Of a stretch of 64,000 nt of DNA, positions 9,309 to 18,234 are shown piece by piece. Positions within the stretch are counted from its first letter, which is position 1. Each line of letters begins with the position of its first letter. The position numbers were made by a program, and so were the translations under genes. The stretch covers positions 1-64,000 of the forward strand of contig JACRLN010000016.1 of NCBI GenBank assembly GCA_016215115.1, read 5' to 3'. Origin of the DNA: Nitrospirota bacterium (GTDB lineage Bacteria; Nitrospirota; Thermodesulfovibrionia; UBA6902). The notes under the pieces were generated by a model, which saw only the letters and a list, made by a program, of their open reading frames with translations, had not been told where the DNA came from and did not search any database.

Positions 9309-10301
9309 ATGCAACTCTCAGAAATCGGTGAATTCGGTCTTATAAAAAAACTCCGGGCAAAATGCAAAAATACCCGGAAAGAAATTCTTGCAGGAATTGG
9401 TGATGATGCAGCAGCCATAAAACAGGGGAACAAAAAAATTCTCATTACTACAGACATGCTGCTTGAAGGAATACATTTTGACCTTTCATTCACAACATTT
9501 TATCAATTGGGGTACAAATTCCTTGGAGTAAATATAAGCGATATTTTTGCAATGGGTGGAAATCCCAAATATTTTTTTATAAGCCTCGGTATTCCAAAAG
9601 ATTACAATTCAAATGATATAGATGAACTTTATTCAGGCATATTGAAAATTGCAAAAAAATTCGGTATTGCAATTGCAGGCGGTGACACATGTACTTCAAG
9701 GCAGGGGTTAGTGCTTAGCGGAACACTTGTTGGAGATGCTGACACGGTAATTACCCGTTCGGGTGCGAGAGTGGGAGACAATATATTTGTGACAAGCACA
9801 TTGGGGGATTCAGCGATGGGACTGATGCTTTTAAAAAGGCAGAAGGCAGAAGGCAGAAGGCAGAAGTTGAAATTCAAAACTCAAAACTCAAAACTCAAAA
9901 CTCAAAATTCAAAACTTATAAGGAAGCACCTGATGCCCGAACCAATTCCTTTAAAAGATACTTCTAAAATTACATCAATGATTGATATAAGCGATGGGCT
10001 TCTGATAGATTTAAGCCATATCTGTGATGAAAGCAGGGTAGGAGCAGTAATATATAAGAATAAAATTCCGATATCCGGAGAGCTTACAGATACAGCAAAA
10101 ATTCTGGGAACAGACCCGGTAAAATTTGCATTAAAAGGTGGAGAAGATTATGCATTGCTTTTCACTGCGCCGCCGGATATCAAAACAACTGCTTCTAAAA
10201 TCGGCGAAATTATTACAAGAGAACGATTCATTATTGATGAAAAAGGAAGAAAAATAAAATTTGAACCCGAAGGATATGAACACTTTAAAAATAAAATTTG
10301 A
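9309..10301 (+). CDS. thiL: Thiamine-monophosphate kinase ThiL with a repeat-encoded insert
   Basis: Phosphorylates thiamine monophosphate to the active cofactor TPP. The N-terminal GIGDDAAAI ATP/Mg motif, DMLLEGIHFDL, GGDTCTS and the C-terminal DISDGLLIDLSH and GGEDYALLF motifs of the PurM-like fold are present. Between the two halves (about residues 178-203) is a lysine- and glutamine-rich stretch encoded entirely by the heptamer repeats at 9838-9916. It lies in a surface position between conserved blocks, and the frame is kept, so the enzyme may well work. No strong ribosome site is seen before the ATG. Confidence 0.92.
   Translation: MQLSEIGEFGLIKKLRAKCKNTRKEILAGIGDDAAAIKQGNKKILITTDMLLEGIHFDLSFTTFYQLGYKFLGVNISDIFAMGGNPKYFFISLGIPKDYNSNDIDELYSGILKIAKKFGIAIAGGDTCTSRQGLVLSGTLVGDADTVITRSGARVGDNIFVTSTLGDSAMGLMLLKRQKAEGRRQKLKFKTQNSKLKTQNSKLIRKHLMPEPIPLKDTSKITSMIDISDGLLIDLSHICDESRVGAVIYKNKIPISGELTDTAKILGTDPVKFALKGGEDYALLFTAPPDIKTTASKIGEIITRERFIIDEKGRKIKFEPEGYEHFKNKI
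9838..9916 (+). repeat. In-gene heptamer array (GCAGAAG then CAAAACT units) inside thiL
   Basis: Four GCAGAAG-type units are followed by four or five CAAAACT-type units. Both have a 7-bp period, and read in frame they give (AEGRRQK) and (KTQNSKL) peptide periods. The same composite block occurs inside the BPL_N-like gene (46121-46185) in the same orientation relative to coding. Confidence 0.85.
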
Positions 10302-10320
10302 GATTTGAAATTTATCAGTT

Positions 10321-10806
10321 ATGTCTTATTTCAGAGATAAATTCAGAGGGATTTTTAATGTAAAAGATACCCCGCATCGAATTGCGCTTGCATTTGCTCT
10401 CGGGGTATTCATGGGCGTATCGCCTTTAATAGGTCTTCACTATATTGGGGGATTTTTATTTGCATGGCTTTTTCGCCTTAATAAACTCGTTACCCTTATA
10501 GGAGTAAGCGTGAACAATCCGTGGACCATAGTTCCCATATCTTCTTTCTCTGTATGGGTGGGGGCTAAATTGATTGGTATAAAACGGGTATTGCCTGGCG
10601 TTGACTGGGAAAACGTTACACTTACCAATATCATAAGCAAATTTACAGATATGGATAAATTTATCTATTTGATGAAAGAGTTAATGCCTCTTATAGCATC
10701 TTTTTTTGTCGGGTCTTTTATTATTTGTACTATTACAGCCGTAGCGAGTTATCTTATTATTCAGATTTTAGTAACAAGATACCGGAAGACACAGGATGCC
10801 GAATAA
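10321..10806 (+). CDS. DUF2062 membrane protein
   Basis: 161 residues with the DUF2062 pattern: PHRIALAFALGVFMGVSP near the N terminus, a hydrophobic hairpin, SVNNPWTIVP, and a C-terminal membrane helix. Members are small inner-membrane proteins of unknown function, often next to glycosyltransferases or membrane proteases. It overlaps the next gene by 11 bases and follows thiL closely, so it is likely in one operon with both. Confidence 0.85.
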   Translation: MSYFRDKFRGIFNVKDTPHRIALAFALGVFMGVSPLIGLHYIGGFLFAWLFRLNKLVTLIGVSVNNPWTIVPISSFSVWVGAKLIGIKRVLPGVDWENVTLTNIISKFTDMDKFIYLMKELMPLIASFFVGSFIICTITAVASYLIIQILVTRYRKTQDAE

Positions 10807-11632
10807 ACTCACCCGCACTCATGTCGTGCTTTTTATCGCGACTTTTATAACAACGACATTTGCCGGCGCACTGCTTAATGGTGTAATACCGTGGGAACAG
10901 CCGGGGAAGATATATCTCGGACTGCCATTTTCTCTCACGCTGATTTTTATTTTACTTACACACGAATTATCTCATTATTTTATGTCCCGAAGGCATAATG
11001 TATCAGCAACTCTTCCATACTTCATTCCCGCTCCTTCAATAATAGGAACGTTTGGTGCTGTTATAAAAATGAAACCGCCTATACCTGACAGACGCTCGCT
11101 CATTGATATAGGCGCTTCCGGTCCGATAGGCGGATTCATAATTGCAGTTATCGCATCTGTTATAGGACTTAGTCTGTCTGAAGTAAAACCGACAGGAGAA
11201 TTGCAGGGCGGTATCTCATTCGGCACTTCGATATTGTTTGACTTTCTGTCTAAAATGATCCTGAATATTGATGCGGAAAAGTATGATGTGCTTCTTCACC
11301 CTGTAGCCTTTGCGGGATGGATTGGCCTCCTCGTTACATCTTTAAATTTGTTGCCGATCGGACAGCTTGACGGGGGACACATCACATACGCACTTTTTGG
11401 TGAAAAACATCAATGGATTTCAAAAGGCATGATCCCCGTGCTGCTCATCCTCGGTATTTCTTTCTGGCCCGGGTGGATACTCTGGGCGGTTATAATGATT
11501 TTTTTAGGCTACAGGCACCCGCCTGTAGTTTATCCATATATCGAATTGGATAAAAAAAGAAAAATCATCGGATGGATCGCTCTTGTAATTTTTATCTTAA
11601 CCTTCACTCCAACCCCTGTTAAGGGGGTATGA
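10796..11632 (+). CDS. Site-2 protease family (M50) membrane metalloprotease
   Basis: 278 residues, about six membrane helices. The zinc motif HELSHYF (HExxH) lies at about residues 54-60 in the second helix, and NLLPIGQLDGGH, carrying the third zinc ligand and DG motif, lies near residue 190. This is the short rhomboid-like M50 form without a PDZ domain. Members cut within membrane helices of target proteins; its substrate is not evident. The start overlaps the DUF2062 gene. Confidence 0.9.
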   Translation: MPNKLTRTHVVLFIATFITTTFAGALLNGVIPWEQPGKIYLGLPFSLTLIFILLTHELSHYFMSRRHNVSATLPYFIPAPSIIGTFGAVIKMKPPIPDRRSLIDIGASGPIGGFIIAVIASVIGLSLSEVKPTGELQGGISFGTSILFDFLSKMILNIDAEKYDVLLHPVAFAGWIGLLVTSLNLLPIGQLDGGHITYALFGEKHQWISKGMIPVLLILGISFWPGWILWAVIMIFLGYRHPPVVYPYIELDKKRKIIGWIALVIFILTFTPTPVKGV

Positions 11633-11634
11633 AT

Positions 11635-11856
11635 CTACTCACACGGTCCTGTAATGCAATAGTAAATACCCTTACATTCATGTTTGCGCTGTATGAAACA
11701 CGCCCCGCAATTGCATCCTTTTTTATCTCTTGGGGACTTGCTTTTCCCCCTTGCACAGAATAATCCTTCACCTTCTATATCGGAATATGTAAGGCAGGGT
11801 TTGCAGTATTCCATGCAGATATCAAAATTCTCCTGAGTGTTTTCTACTTTTGCCAT
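11635..11856 (-). CDS. Cysteine-rich small protein (DUF2769-like)
   Basis: 73 residues with ten cysteines in pairs (CMEYCKPC, FCARGKS, CNCGAC, CKGIYYC, GPC). The spacing resembles DUF2769-type proteins and suggests metal or Fe-S binding; function unknown. I chose the ATG at 11856 because AGGAGG is 6 bases upstream; the longer frame to 11883 adds residues with no such site. It converges with the M50 protease gene. Confidence 0.75.
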   Translation of the reverse strand: MAKVENTQENFDICMEYCKPCLTYSDIEGEGLFCARGKSKSPRDKKGCNCGACFIQRKHECKGIYYCITGPCE

Positions 11857-11912
11857 GCACACCTCCTTAATTTTAAAAACCACCTTCCTCCGTACCTCTG
11901 TGTTCTCTGTGG

Positions 11913-12650
11913 CTAATCTTTTTTCAAAAGCGAACCGGCGCTTTCATCAAGCAAAAAAAACAGTTTCCCTTTTTCCGGCTCCACCATTGCAGCGGGAAGC
12001 AAATTGTTTTTCCCTTCAATTACATCTTTTACTATTTTTGCCTTGTTTCCTCCTGTTACTAAAAACACAATATTTTTTGCCATGTTGATCACAGGGAATG
12101 TAATCGTTATCCGGTCCTTTTTTGTTTTATCCTTCGGTGAGACCGTCACTGCAAAGTGTCTTATTTCTTTAAGAGACGGGGTTTCAGGGAAAAGCGACGC
12201 CGTATGTCCGTCTTCGCCGATACCGAGCAGTATGAGGTCGAATTTCGGCAATGCGGTTTCTGCTGTCCTGAAGAAAGAAATCAAATCTTCCTCATATTTT
12301 TCTGCTGATTCCAGTGGAGTAACCTCTGATGTTGAAATGGGATGTACATTTTTTTTCGGTATACTGACGCGGGTCAAGAGGGTATTGTTTATCATATGAA
12401 GGTTGTTTTCTTCATCTTCATAAGGCACATAACGTTCGTCTGTCAGGAATACATGGGTTTTATTCCAGGGCAGTGTTCTTTTGTTCGAAAGTTTTTTATA
12501 CAGAAATTCCGGAGTCCTTCCGCCTGACAGAGCGACACTAAAATATCCTTTTCCTTTTATTGCTTTTTCAGAAATTGTTTTCCATTGAGCAATAACAAAA
12601 TCCGCCATATTATCAATTGTCTTGAAGATGATTATTTTCTTATTATTCAT
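11913..12650 (-). CDS. pgl: 6-phosphogluconolactonase
   Basis: Hydrolyses 6-phosphogluconolactone in the oxidative pentose phosphate pathway. 245 residues of the DevB/SOL type, with ALSGGRTPEFLYKKL, FLTDERYVP and LLGIGEDGHTASLFP. It sits just downstream of zwf, separated by a repeat, and gnd is upstream of zwf, so all three oxidative-branch enzymes are clustered on one strand. Confidence 0.93.
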   Translation of the reverse strand: MNNKKIIIFKTIDNMADFVIAQWKTISEKAIKGKGYFSVALSGGRTPEFLYKKLSNKRTLPWNKTHVFLTDERYVPYEDEENNLHMINNTLLTRVSIPKKNVHPISTSEVTPLESAEKYEEDLISFFRTAETALPKFDLILLGIGEDGHTASLFPETPSLKEIRHFAVTVSPKDKTKKDRITITFPVINMAKNIVFLVTGGNKAKIVKDVIEGKNNLLPAAMVEPEKGKLFFLLDESAGSLLKKD

Positions 12651-12684
12651 CTTTATTGCAGACTATGGTATCTGTCTCCTCCCG

Positions 12685-12760
12685 GCTGTCAGCGTTCAGC
12701 TATCAGCTTTCAGCGAAAAAATCTGGGACTGACGAGCTGACCGCTGATTGCTGATCGCTT
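12685..12760. repeat. Inverted 7-bp-period repeat between zwf and pgl
   Basis: Units CAGCGTT, CAGCTAT, CAGCTTT on the left pair with GACCGCTGATTGCTGATCGC on the right, forming a probable hairpin between the two genes. Confidence 0.65.
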
Positions 12761-12763
12761 GTT

Positions 12764-14320
12764 TTACCATATCCGCCATTGACGGCCTTCGCTTCCGATT
12801 AATTCCTCCGCTATTCCAGGTCCCCACGTTCCTGCAATGTAATTGGGGAATTCGGTAGCCGGGTTTTCTTCCCATCTTTTTATTATTGGGTCTACAACAG
12901 CCCACATGGCCTCAATGCCATCCTGTCGTGCAAAAAGCGTCTGGTCCCCTTTCATACAGTCCAGCAGCAAGCGTTCATACGGCTGGGGGAAGTGAACAGC
13001 GCCGGGGAAATCGCTTCCGTAGTTAAAGTTCATATTAACAGGATACAACTGATTGCCGATACCGGGATGTTTCACACCGAAATGCAGTATTATTTTTTCC
13101 TGCGGCTGTACCCCCAGCACGAGGGTATTCGGCTCCCTTATTTCACAAACGGTACTGAATAATTTCAATGGCGGTTGTTTGAAATGGATGCTTATTTCAG
13201 TAATCCGTTTTTTCAACCGCTTACCTGTCCGCAGATAGAATGGGACCCCTGCCCAGCGCCAGTTATCAATATATAATTTGCCGGCAAAAAAAGTCGAAGT
13301 ATTCGAATTCGGCGCAATATCTTTCTCATCGCGGTAAGCAGGAACTTTTTTTTCAGTTATCTCTCCTGCCCCATATTGGCCGCGTACGGTAAATCTGTCT
13401 ATATATTCATTATCCATCATTCTCATAGTGCGGTAGACCTTCACCTTCTCATCTCTGATATAGTCTGCTTCAAAACCTATCGGCGGCTCCATTGCCACAA
13501 GAGAAAGGAGCTGCATCATGTGGTTCTGTACGATATCTCTAACAACTCCGGCCTTTTCGTAAAACCGCGCCCTGTTTTCGACGCCGATAGATTCCGCAAC
13601 AGTTAATTGCACATGATCGATATAGCGTCGGCTCCACAGTGGTTCAAAGATGCTGTTTGCAAACCGGAAAAAAAGAATATTCTGGACCGTTTCTTTTCCA
13701 AGGTAATGATCGATGCGGTATATCTGTTTTTCATCAAAAGCCTTAGCAATAAGAGTGTTAAGTTCTCCGGCTGATTTTCTATCATGCCCGAAAGGTTTTT
13801 CCACAACCAGCCGGGTATTAAAAGTTCCTTTGCAGAGGTTGCATTGTGATAAACCTTCAATAATATCCGAAAGGAACTGGGGAGGAACAGCCATATAATA
13901 AATTACTTCTTTTGTTCCCCGGACAGCAGGTTTTGCAAGCTCCGCAAGGCGTTCGGAAAGTTTTTTATAGCTGTTCCTGTCATCAAAGCGGCCTGAAACA
14001 TAAAAAAGTTTTCGGCTAAAGCGTTCCCAGCAGGGCCAATGAATGGTTTCTTCACTGTATTCTTCAATAGCCCGCTTTACAAACAGGCGATAATCATCAT
14101 CTGAACGTTCTGTGGAGCCCACCCCGATAATTGAAAACTCTTCAGGGAGATTTTGATCGTGACAGAGATGAAAAAGAGTGGGTAGGAGCTTACGTCTGCT
14201 TAAATCGCCGGTGCCCCCGAATATGACCAGTGTGAATGGCTCGATGTCAAATTTCTCCGGAGCAATCTCGCAGAAGGGAACTGTATTTTCAATGACAGGG
14301 TTTTGTCCAGCGGATACCAT
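12764..14320 (-). CDS. zwf: Glucose-6-phosphate 1-dehydrogenase
   Basis: Oxidises glucose-6-phosphate to 6-phosphogluconolactone with NADP. IFGGTGDLSRRKLLP is the nucleotide-binding motif (about residues 34-48) and RIDHYLGKE the active-site signature (about 200). 518 residues is usual. The N terminus is about 25 residues longer than in many homologues; ATG at 14320 has GAGGG about 9 bases upstream. It is flanked by heptamer repeats and by gnd and pgl in the same orientation. Confidence 0.96.
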   Translation of the reverse strand: MVSAGQNPVIENTVPFCEIAPEKFDIEPFTLVIFGGTGDLSRRKLLPTLFHLCHDQNLPEEFSIIGVGSTERSDDDYRLFVKRAIEEYSEETIHWPCWERFSRKLFYVSGRFDDRNSYKKLSERLAELAKPAVRGTKEVIYYMAVPPQFLSDIIEGLSQCNLCKGTFNTRLVVEKPFGHDRKSAGELNTLIAKAFDEKQIYRIDHYLGKETVQNILFFRFANSIFEPLWSRRYIDHVQLTVAESIGVENRARFYEKAGVVRDIVQNHMMQLLSLVAMEPPIGFEADYIRDEKVKVYRTMRMMDNEYIDRFTVRGQYGAGEITEKKVPAYRDEKDIAPNSNTSTFFAGKLYIDNWRWAGVPFYLRTGKRLKKRITEISIHFKQPPLKLFSTVCEIREPNTLVLGVQPQEKIILHFGVKHPGIGNQLYPVNMNFNYGSDFPGAVHFPQPYERLLLDCMKGDQTLFARQDGIEAMWAVVDPIIKRWEENPATEFPNYIAGTWGPGIAEELIGSEGRQWRIW

Positions 14321-14341
14321 ACTTAAAATCCCTCATTATAT

Positions 14342-14475
14342 AAACTTTTGAAAACCACTGAGTCCCTGAGACGAGAAAAGTGCGGAAGTCTGGAAGCTCG
14401 GAAGTAAAAGACTTCCTAACTTCTGAACTTCCGCGCTTCCGAACTTCATACTCCGTGCCTCTGTGACTCCGTGGT
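14342..14475. repeat. Composite inverted repeat with CGGAAGT heptamers
   Basis: Outer arms of the ACCACTGAGTCCCTGAGAC / GCCTCTGTGACTCCGTGGTT type enclose CGGAAGT-like heptamers (GTGCGGAAGTCTGGAAGCTC) and their complements. Nearly the same block occurs in the opposite orientation at 40690-40785. It sits between gnd and zwf. Confidence 0.75.
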
Positions 14476-15377
14476 TATTCAACTTTTTTTACAGCGTGGC
14501 CTCCGAATTCATTGCGCAGCGCGGCGATCACCTTTGCACTGAAAGATTCATCCTGACGCGAATGGAAACGCTCTAATAGTGATAATGTAATCAACGGAGC
14601 AGGGATATTTTGTTCAATTGCTTCCGCAACGGTCCAGCGACCCTCTCCTGAGTCCTCAACAAAGCCGCTTATTGAAGATAATGTGGGGTCTTTACTGAAA
14701 GCATTTTCTGCAAGCTCCAGCAGCCATGAGCGTATAACACTGCCATGATTCCATAAGTTGGTTATCTTTTGAAGGTCCAGGTTGAATTCTTTCTTGGCAT
14801 TCATGATCTCAAAGCCCTCAGCATATCCCTGAAGTAATGCGTATTCGATTCCATTGTGAACCATTTTTACAAAATGACCGGCTCCATTTGGGCCCACATG
14901 AGCATAACCGTTTTCCGGTGACAGAGCTTTAAATATCGGTTCTACGCCCCGCAAGACATTTTTTTCACCGCCAATCATTAAACAATAGCCTTTTTTAAGT
15001 CCCCATATCCCGCCGCTTGTTCCGACGTCAAAGAATGCAATTTTTCTTTTTTTCAGTTCCTCCGCCCTGCGTATTGAGTCTTTGTAAAAAGAGTTACCCC
15101 CGTCAACCAGGATATCCCCATCCTCCAAAAGGGGAACGATCTTGTTTATAGTCTCTTCAGTTGCGTCCCCGGCAGGGACCATAAACCAGATTAGACGAGG
15201 TTTTTGCAGTTTATCCACAAGGTCCTGTAGAGACAAGGCCCCGACAGCGCCTTTATCTTCCGCTTTTTTTACCGTTTCAGATGTCCTCGAATATGCAACA
15301 ATTTCATGGCCGCTGCTCAGCAAACGCTGCACCATATTCATTCCCATTCTGCCAAGACCAATAAAACCGATTCTCAT
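14475..15377 (-). CDS. gnd: 6-phosphogluconate dehydrogenase, decarboxylating (short GndA/YqeC type)
   Basis: Produces ribulose-5-phosphate and CO2 from 6-phosphogluconate. GFIGLGRMGMNMVQRLL is the dinucleotide motif, DGGNSFYKDS and GTSGGIWGLKKGYCLMIGG the substrate region, and GHFVKMVHNGIEY contains the catalytic lysine. At 300 residues it is the short, often NAD-preferring form. ATG at 15377 has GGAG about 8 bases upstream. It is the first gene of the gnd-zwf-pgl group. Confidence 0.94.
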   Translation of the reverse strand: MRIGFIGLGRMGMNMVQRLLSSGHEIVAYSRTSETVKKAEDKGAVGALSLQDLVDKLQKPRLIWFMVPAGDATEETINKIVPLLEDGDILVDGGNSFYKDSIRRAEELKKRKIAFFDVGTSGGIWGLKKGYCLMIGGEKNVLRGVEPIFKALSPENGYAHVGPNGAGHFVKMVHNGIEYALLQGYAEGFEIMNAKKEFNLDLQKITNLWNHGSVIRSWLLELAENAFSKDPTLSSISGFVEDSGEGRWTVAEAIEQNIPAPLITLSLLERFHSRQDESFSAKVIAALRNEFGGHAVKKVE

Positions 15378-15663
15378 TGTTTCATCTCCAGAAAAACAAG
15401 CTTACATTGAATTTATACCATAAATTTAACAGTTTTAAAATAATTATTTTAAGGAATCCTGTGAATCTTAAAAGAACTTGTTAATTTGTTTTTAAAACAG
15501 TTATAATGAATTGCGTTAAGTGAGTATTTTCCCTATGTTTAATATTTCCTCTTTCTTTATATCTCAAGTTCTTAGAGTTTTATCATGTCTAATAACGAAG
15601 AGCAATATTTTTTATCTATTATAAAGGAGATTAGATCTAATATATAAACATTAAAGTTGAAAC
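15378..15663. other. AT-rich intergenic region with a 12-bp palindrome
   Basis: No gene is visible. The stretch is much richer in A and T than its neighbours. It holds a perfect palindrome ATTAGATCTAAT at 15630-15641, 22 bases before the -35 box, which could be an operator. A weaker possible promoter (TTGTTA at 15478, TATAAT at 15502) also lies here. Confidence 0.4.
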
Positions 15664-15692
15664 TTGACATATTTGATTCCAATTCTTAAATT
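15664..15692 (+). promoter_or_regulatory. Promoter of the radical SAM-ArsM operon
   Basis: TTGACA at 15664-15669, a 17-base spacer and TAAATT at 15687-15692, leaving an AT-rich leader of about 90 bases before the fusion gene. Confidence 0.5.
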
Positions 15693-15790
15693 AAATTTAT
15701 TAATTTATAAAAATATCATATAAAACATTAAGTTCATAATATTATTTGAGAAATAAACAGCAAAAATAAATTTACTTACTGGAGTTATAA

Positions 15791-18205
15791 ATGGCACGAG
15801 GTTGTTGCGGGACAAAAAGAGAGGAAAGAATCAAGAAGTACAGTCTGGATTACTGGAAGGTTGCAAAGCCTACTCTTAGGACTTTTAAAGCGAACGACAG
15901 TTTATTTTCACCCGAATATATCGAAAAGCGAAAAAACGGGATATCCCTCTTTATAGATCCTAAATTGCCGAACTGGATCAGTGTTAATAATACGGGAGCG
16001 GAGATAATCAGGCTTTGTGACGGCAAACATACGGTATCCGGGATTCAGGAAGCTATTTGCAAGAGATACAATCCTTCCAATAGGGAACAGGTAAAAAGAG
16101 AGGTCTTAGAATTTCTCAGTGCAGCAGGACTTCTTGAGTTTGTATCTGATAATAAACTCAGTAGACCCGAATATCCAGGCAGAAGCAAAGCAATTGCCCC
16201 ATACAAGTTAGATGAACTGTGGATATATTCTACACTTGCCTGTAATTTAAGGTGCAAGCACTGTCTTGTTAGCGCAGGAACAAGCCTGAAAAAGGAATTA
16301 ACTACAGAAGAGATTAAAGAGATTGTAGACGAAGCGATAAAACTCGGGGTTAAACGGTTTTACATCACAGGCGGCGAACCGTTTATAAAAGATGGGATTT
16401 TTGAACTTATAAAATATATTACAAAAACAAAAAATCGTGATCTCATTGTACTCACAAACGCCACACTCTTTGACGATAAAAAGATAAAAGCGCTGAAAAA
16501 GGTGATGAGTCCCAAACTTCTCCTTCAGGTAAGTCTGGAAGGGCCCAATGCCGGAATTCATGACAAACTACGCGGCGAGGGAAGTTTTTATGCGGCCTTG
16601 AACGGGATCAAAAAACTGATCGGCATCGGAATAGTCCCCATTATCTCAACTGCGATCAGTAAATACAATGAAAAGGAGATCGCAAAGACCTCCCGCTTCT
16701 TATCAAAACTTGGCATAAAAGAGCACAATCTTCTCTGGATGCATGCAAAGGGACGGGGTGCAAATAATGTAAACGAACTGCTTGTGCCTTCAGATAGAAT
16801 TGCACATATAATGAAAGATCTCAAAAAGTCATATAAAGAACAGGAAGTTATTTTAGACAATATCGAATCCTTGAAGGTCCGCGTACGCGCCAAGAGAGGG
16901 AGAAAAAATGACCTTTGCAACAATTGTTATGAAAAAATTTGCGTGAATTCAGATGGTCATGTATATCCATGCGCATCTTTGAATGGCGACCCGAAATTTG
17001 ATGCAGGTTCTGTAAGAAAAAAATCTTTGAAGGAAATCTGGCTTAATTCTAAGGTTATGATCAGAGGCCGGGGAAACAGCGTTCACAATAAAGCCGAATG
17101 TAGCGCCTGCTATCTTCAGTACTTCTGCGGCGGCGGATGCACCTCTCACAGTTATTATGCAAGCGAGGTCGAAACCGGCAAGGGGGCTGTAACAGCTTGT
17201 GACCCTTATTGTTCCACTTATAAGTCAATGTTTAAAGACATTATTTGGGAATTGGCTTCTGAAGGAGTTCCTCCGCAGAATGGAAAAGGCTATTCTGCAG
17301 CCCTTGTTTATAATGCGATGGACTCAAAACTCCCGTCGCATCTGGGCGCCGGTATTAAATCAATTAACAAGGAATTCGAGGTCGGATGCTACCACTGTTC
17401 CTGTGTGCTGTCAGTTGATGTTGAAGGTGACGAGGAGGTTTGCAAACCTGAAATAAAAGGGCATGTAACGAAGACCGTGAAAAAGAAATTTTCAAAAGCC
17501 GCCTACATGCCGGTTGCTGATTATTACTGCCCTACCGGTTATGATCCAAAAGAACTGAAGCATATTCCCAATGAAGTGCTGGAAGTTTCATATGGATGCG
17601 GAAATCCCGCGGCACTTGCAGATATAAAAGAAGGCGAGACCATTGTGGATTTGGGCGCAGGCGGCGGCATTGACTGCTTTATTGCCGCAAAAAAACTTGG
17701 CATAAAAGGGAAGGTGATCGGCATAGACATGACCGATGAAATGGTGGAAACAGCAACTGCCAATGCTGAGAAAGTTGCTAAAGTTTTGGGATACAATGTC
17801 GTAGAGTTTAGAAAAGGGAATATTATGGAACTCCCTGTTGATAGCAATTCGGTGGATCTTGTCATATCCAATTGCGTTATTAATTTAACGGAGGATAAGA
17901 CAAAGGTGCTTGATGAAATATACAGGATATTGAAGCCGGGCGGCAGATTTATTATCTCTGATATTGTTTCTGACAAGCCGGTGCCGGGCTACCTGAAAAG
18001 AGACAAGGAACTATGGAATGCATGTCTTTCCGGAGCGCTTACGGATATGAGGTTTAAAGAGGCGGCGGAAAACGCAGGTTTCCCCGACGTTCAATTGACA
18101 AAAAACTATCTCTATAAAAAAGTAGAGTATATACAGTTTTATTCAGTAACCATGAAAGGCACAAAACCCCTGAAAGTCGCGTCCGGGTGTTATGCCTGTG
18201 GTTAA
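15791..18205 (+). CDS. PqqD-like / radical SAM-SPASM / ArsM-like methyltransferase fusion
   Basis: 804 residues in three parts. Residues 40-115 resemble a PqqD-type peptide- or substrate-binding domain. Residues 145-480 form a radical SAM domain with CNLRCKHC (C151, C155, C158) and a SPASM region with clustered cysteines (CNNCYEKIC, CSACYLQYFCGGGC). Residues 575-780 are an arsenite S-adenosylmethionine methyltransferase-like domain with VDLGAGGGID. Cysteines in YGCGNP (C603), SNCVINL (C695) and CLSGAL (C745) match the As(III)-binding cysteines of ArsM, and the 50-residue gap between the last two equals the 174-224 spacing in known ArsM. Cysteine motifs also cap both ends (GCCG and SGCYACG). 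ATG 15791 follows GGAG by 7 bases. Reaction and product are unknown; organoarsenic chemistry is my inference. Confidence 0.85.
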   Translation: MARGCCGTKREERIKKYSLDYWKVAKPTLRTFKANDSLFSPEYIEKRKNGISLFIDPKLPNWISVNNTGAEIIRLCDGKHTVSGIQEAICKRYNPSNREQVKREVLEFLSAAGLLEFVSDNKLSRPEYPGRSKAIAPYKLDELWIYSTLACNLRCKHCLVSAGTSLKKELTTEEIKEIVDEAIKLGVKRFYITGGEPFIKDGIFELIKYITKTKNRDLIVLTNATLFDDKKIKALKKVMSPKLLLQVSLEGPNAGIHDKLRGEGSFYAALNGIKKLIGIGIVPIISTAISKYNEKEIAKTSRFLSKLGIKEHNLLWMHAKGRGANNVNELLVPSDRIAHIMKDLKKSYKEQEVILDNIESLKVRVRAKRGRKNDLCNNCYEKICVNSDGHVYPCASLNGDPKFDAGSVRKKSLKEIWLNSKVMIRGRGNSVHNKAECSACYLQYFCGGGCTSHSYYASEVETGKGAVTACDPYCSTYKSMFKDIIWELASEGVPPQNGKGYSAALVYNAMDSKLPSHLGAGIKSINKEFEVGCYHCSCVLSVDVEGDEEVCKPEIKGHVTKTVKKKFSKAAYMPVADYYCPTGYDPKELKHIPNEVLEVSYGCGNPAALADIKEGETIVDLGAGGGIDCFIAAKKLGIKGKVIGIDMTDEMVETATANAEKVAKVLGYNVVEFRKGNIMELPVDSNSVDLVISNCVINLTEDKTKVLDEIYRILKPGGRFIISDIVSDKPVPGYLKRDKELWNACLSGALTDMRFKEAAENAGFPDVQLTKNYLYKKVEYIQFYSVTMKGTKPLKVASGCYACG

Positions 18206-18234
18206 AAAATAACTAAGAAAAAGGGAAGGGAACT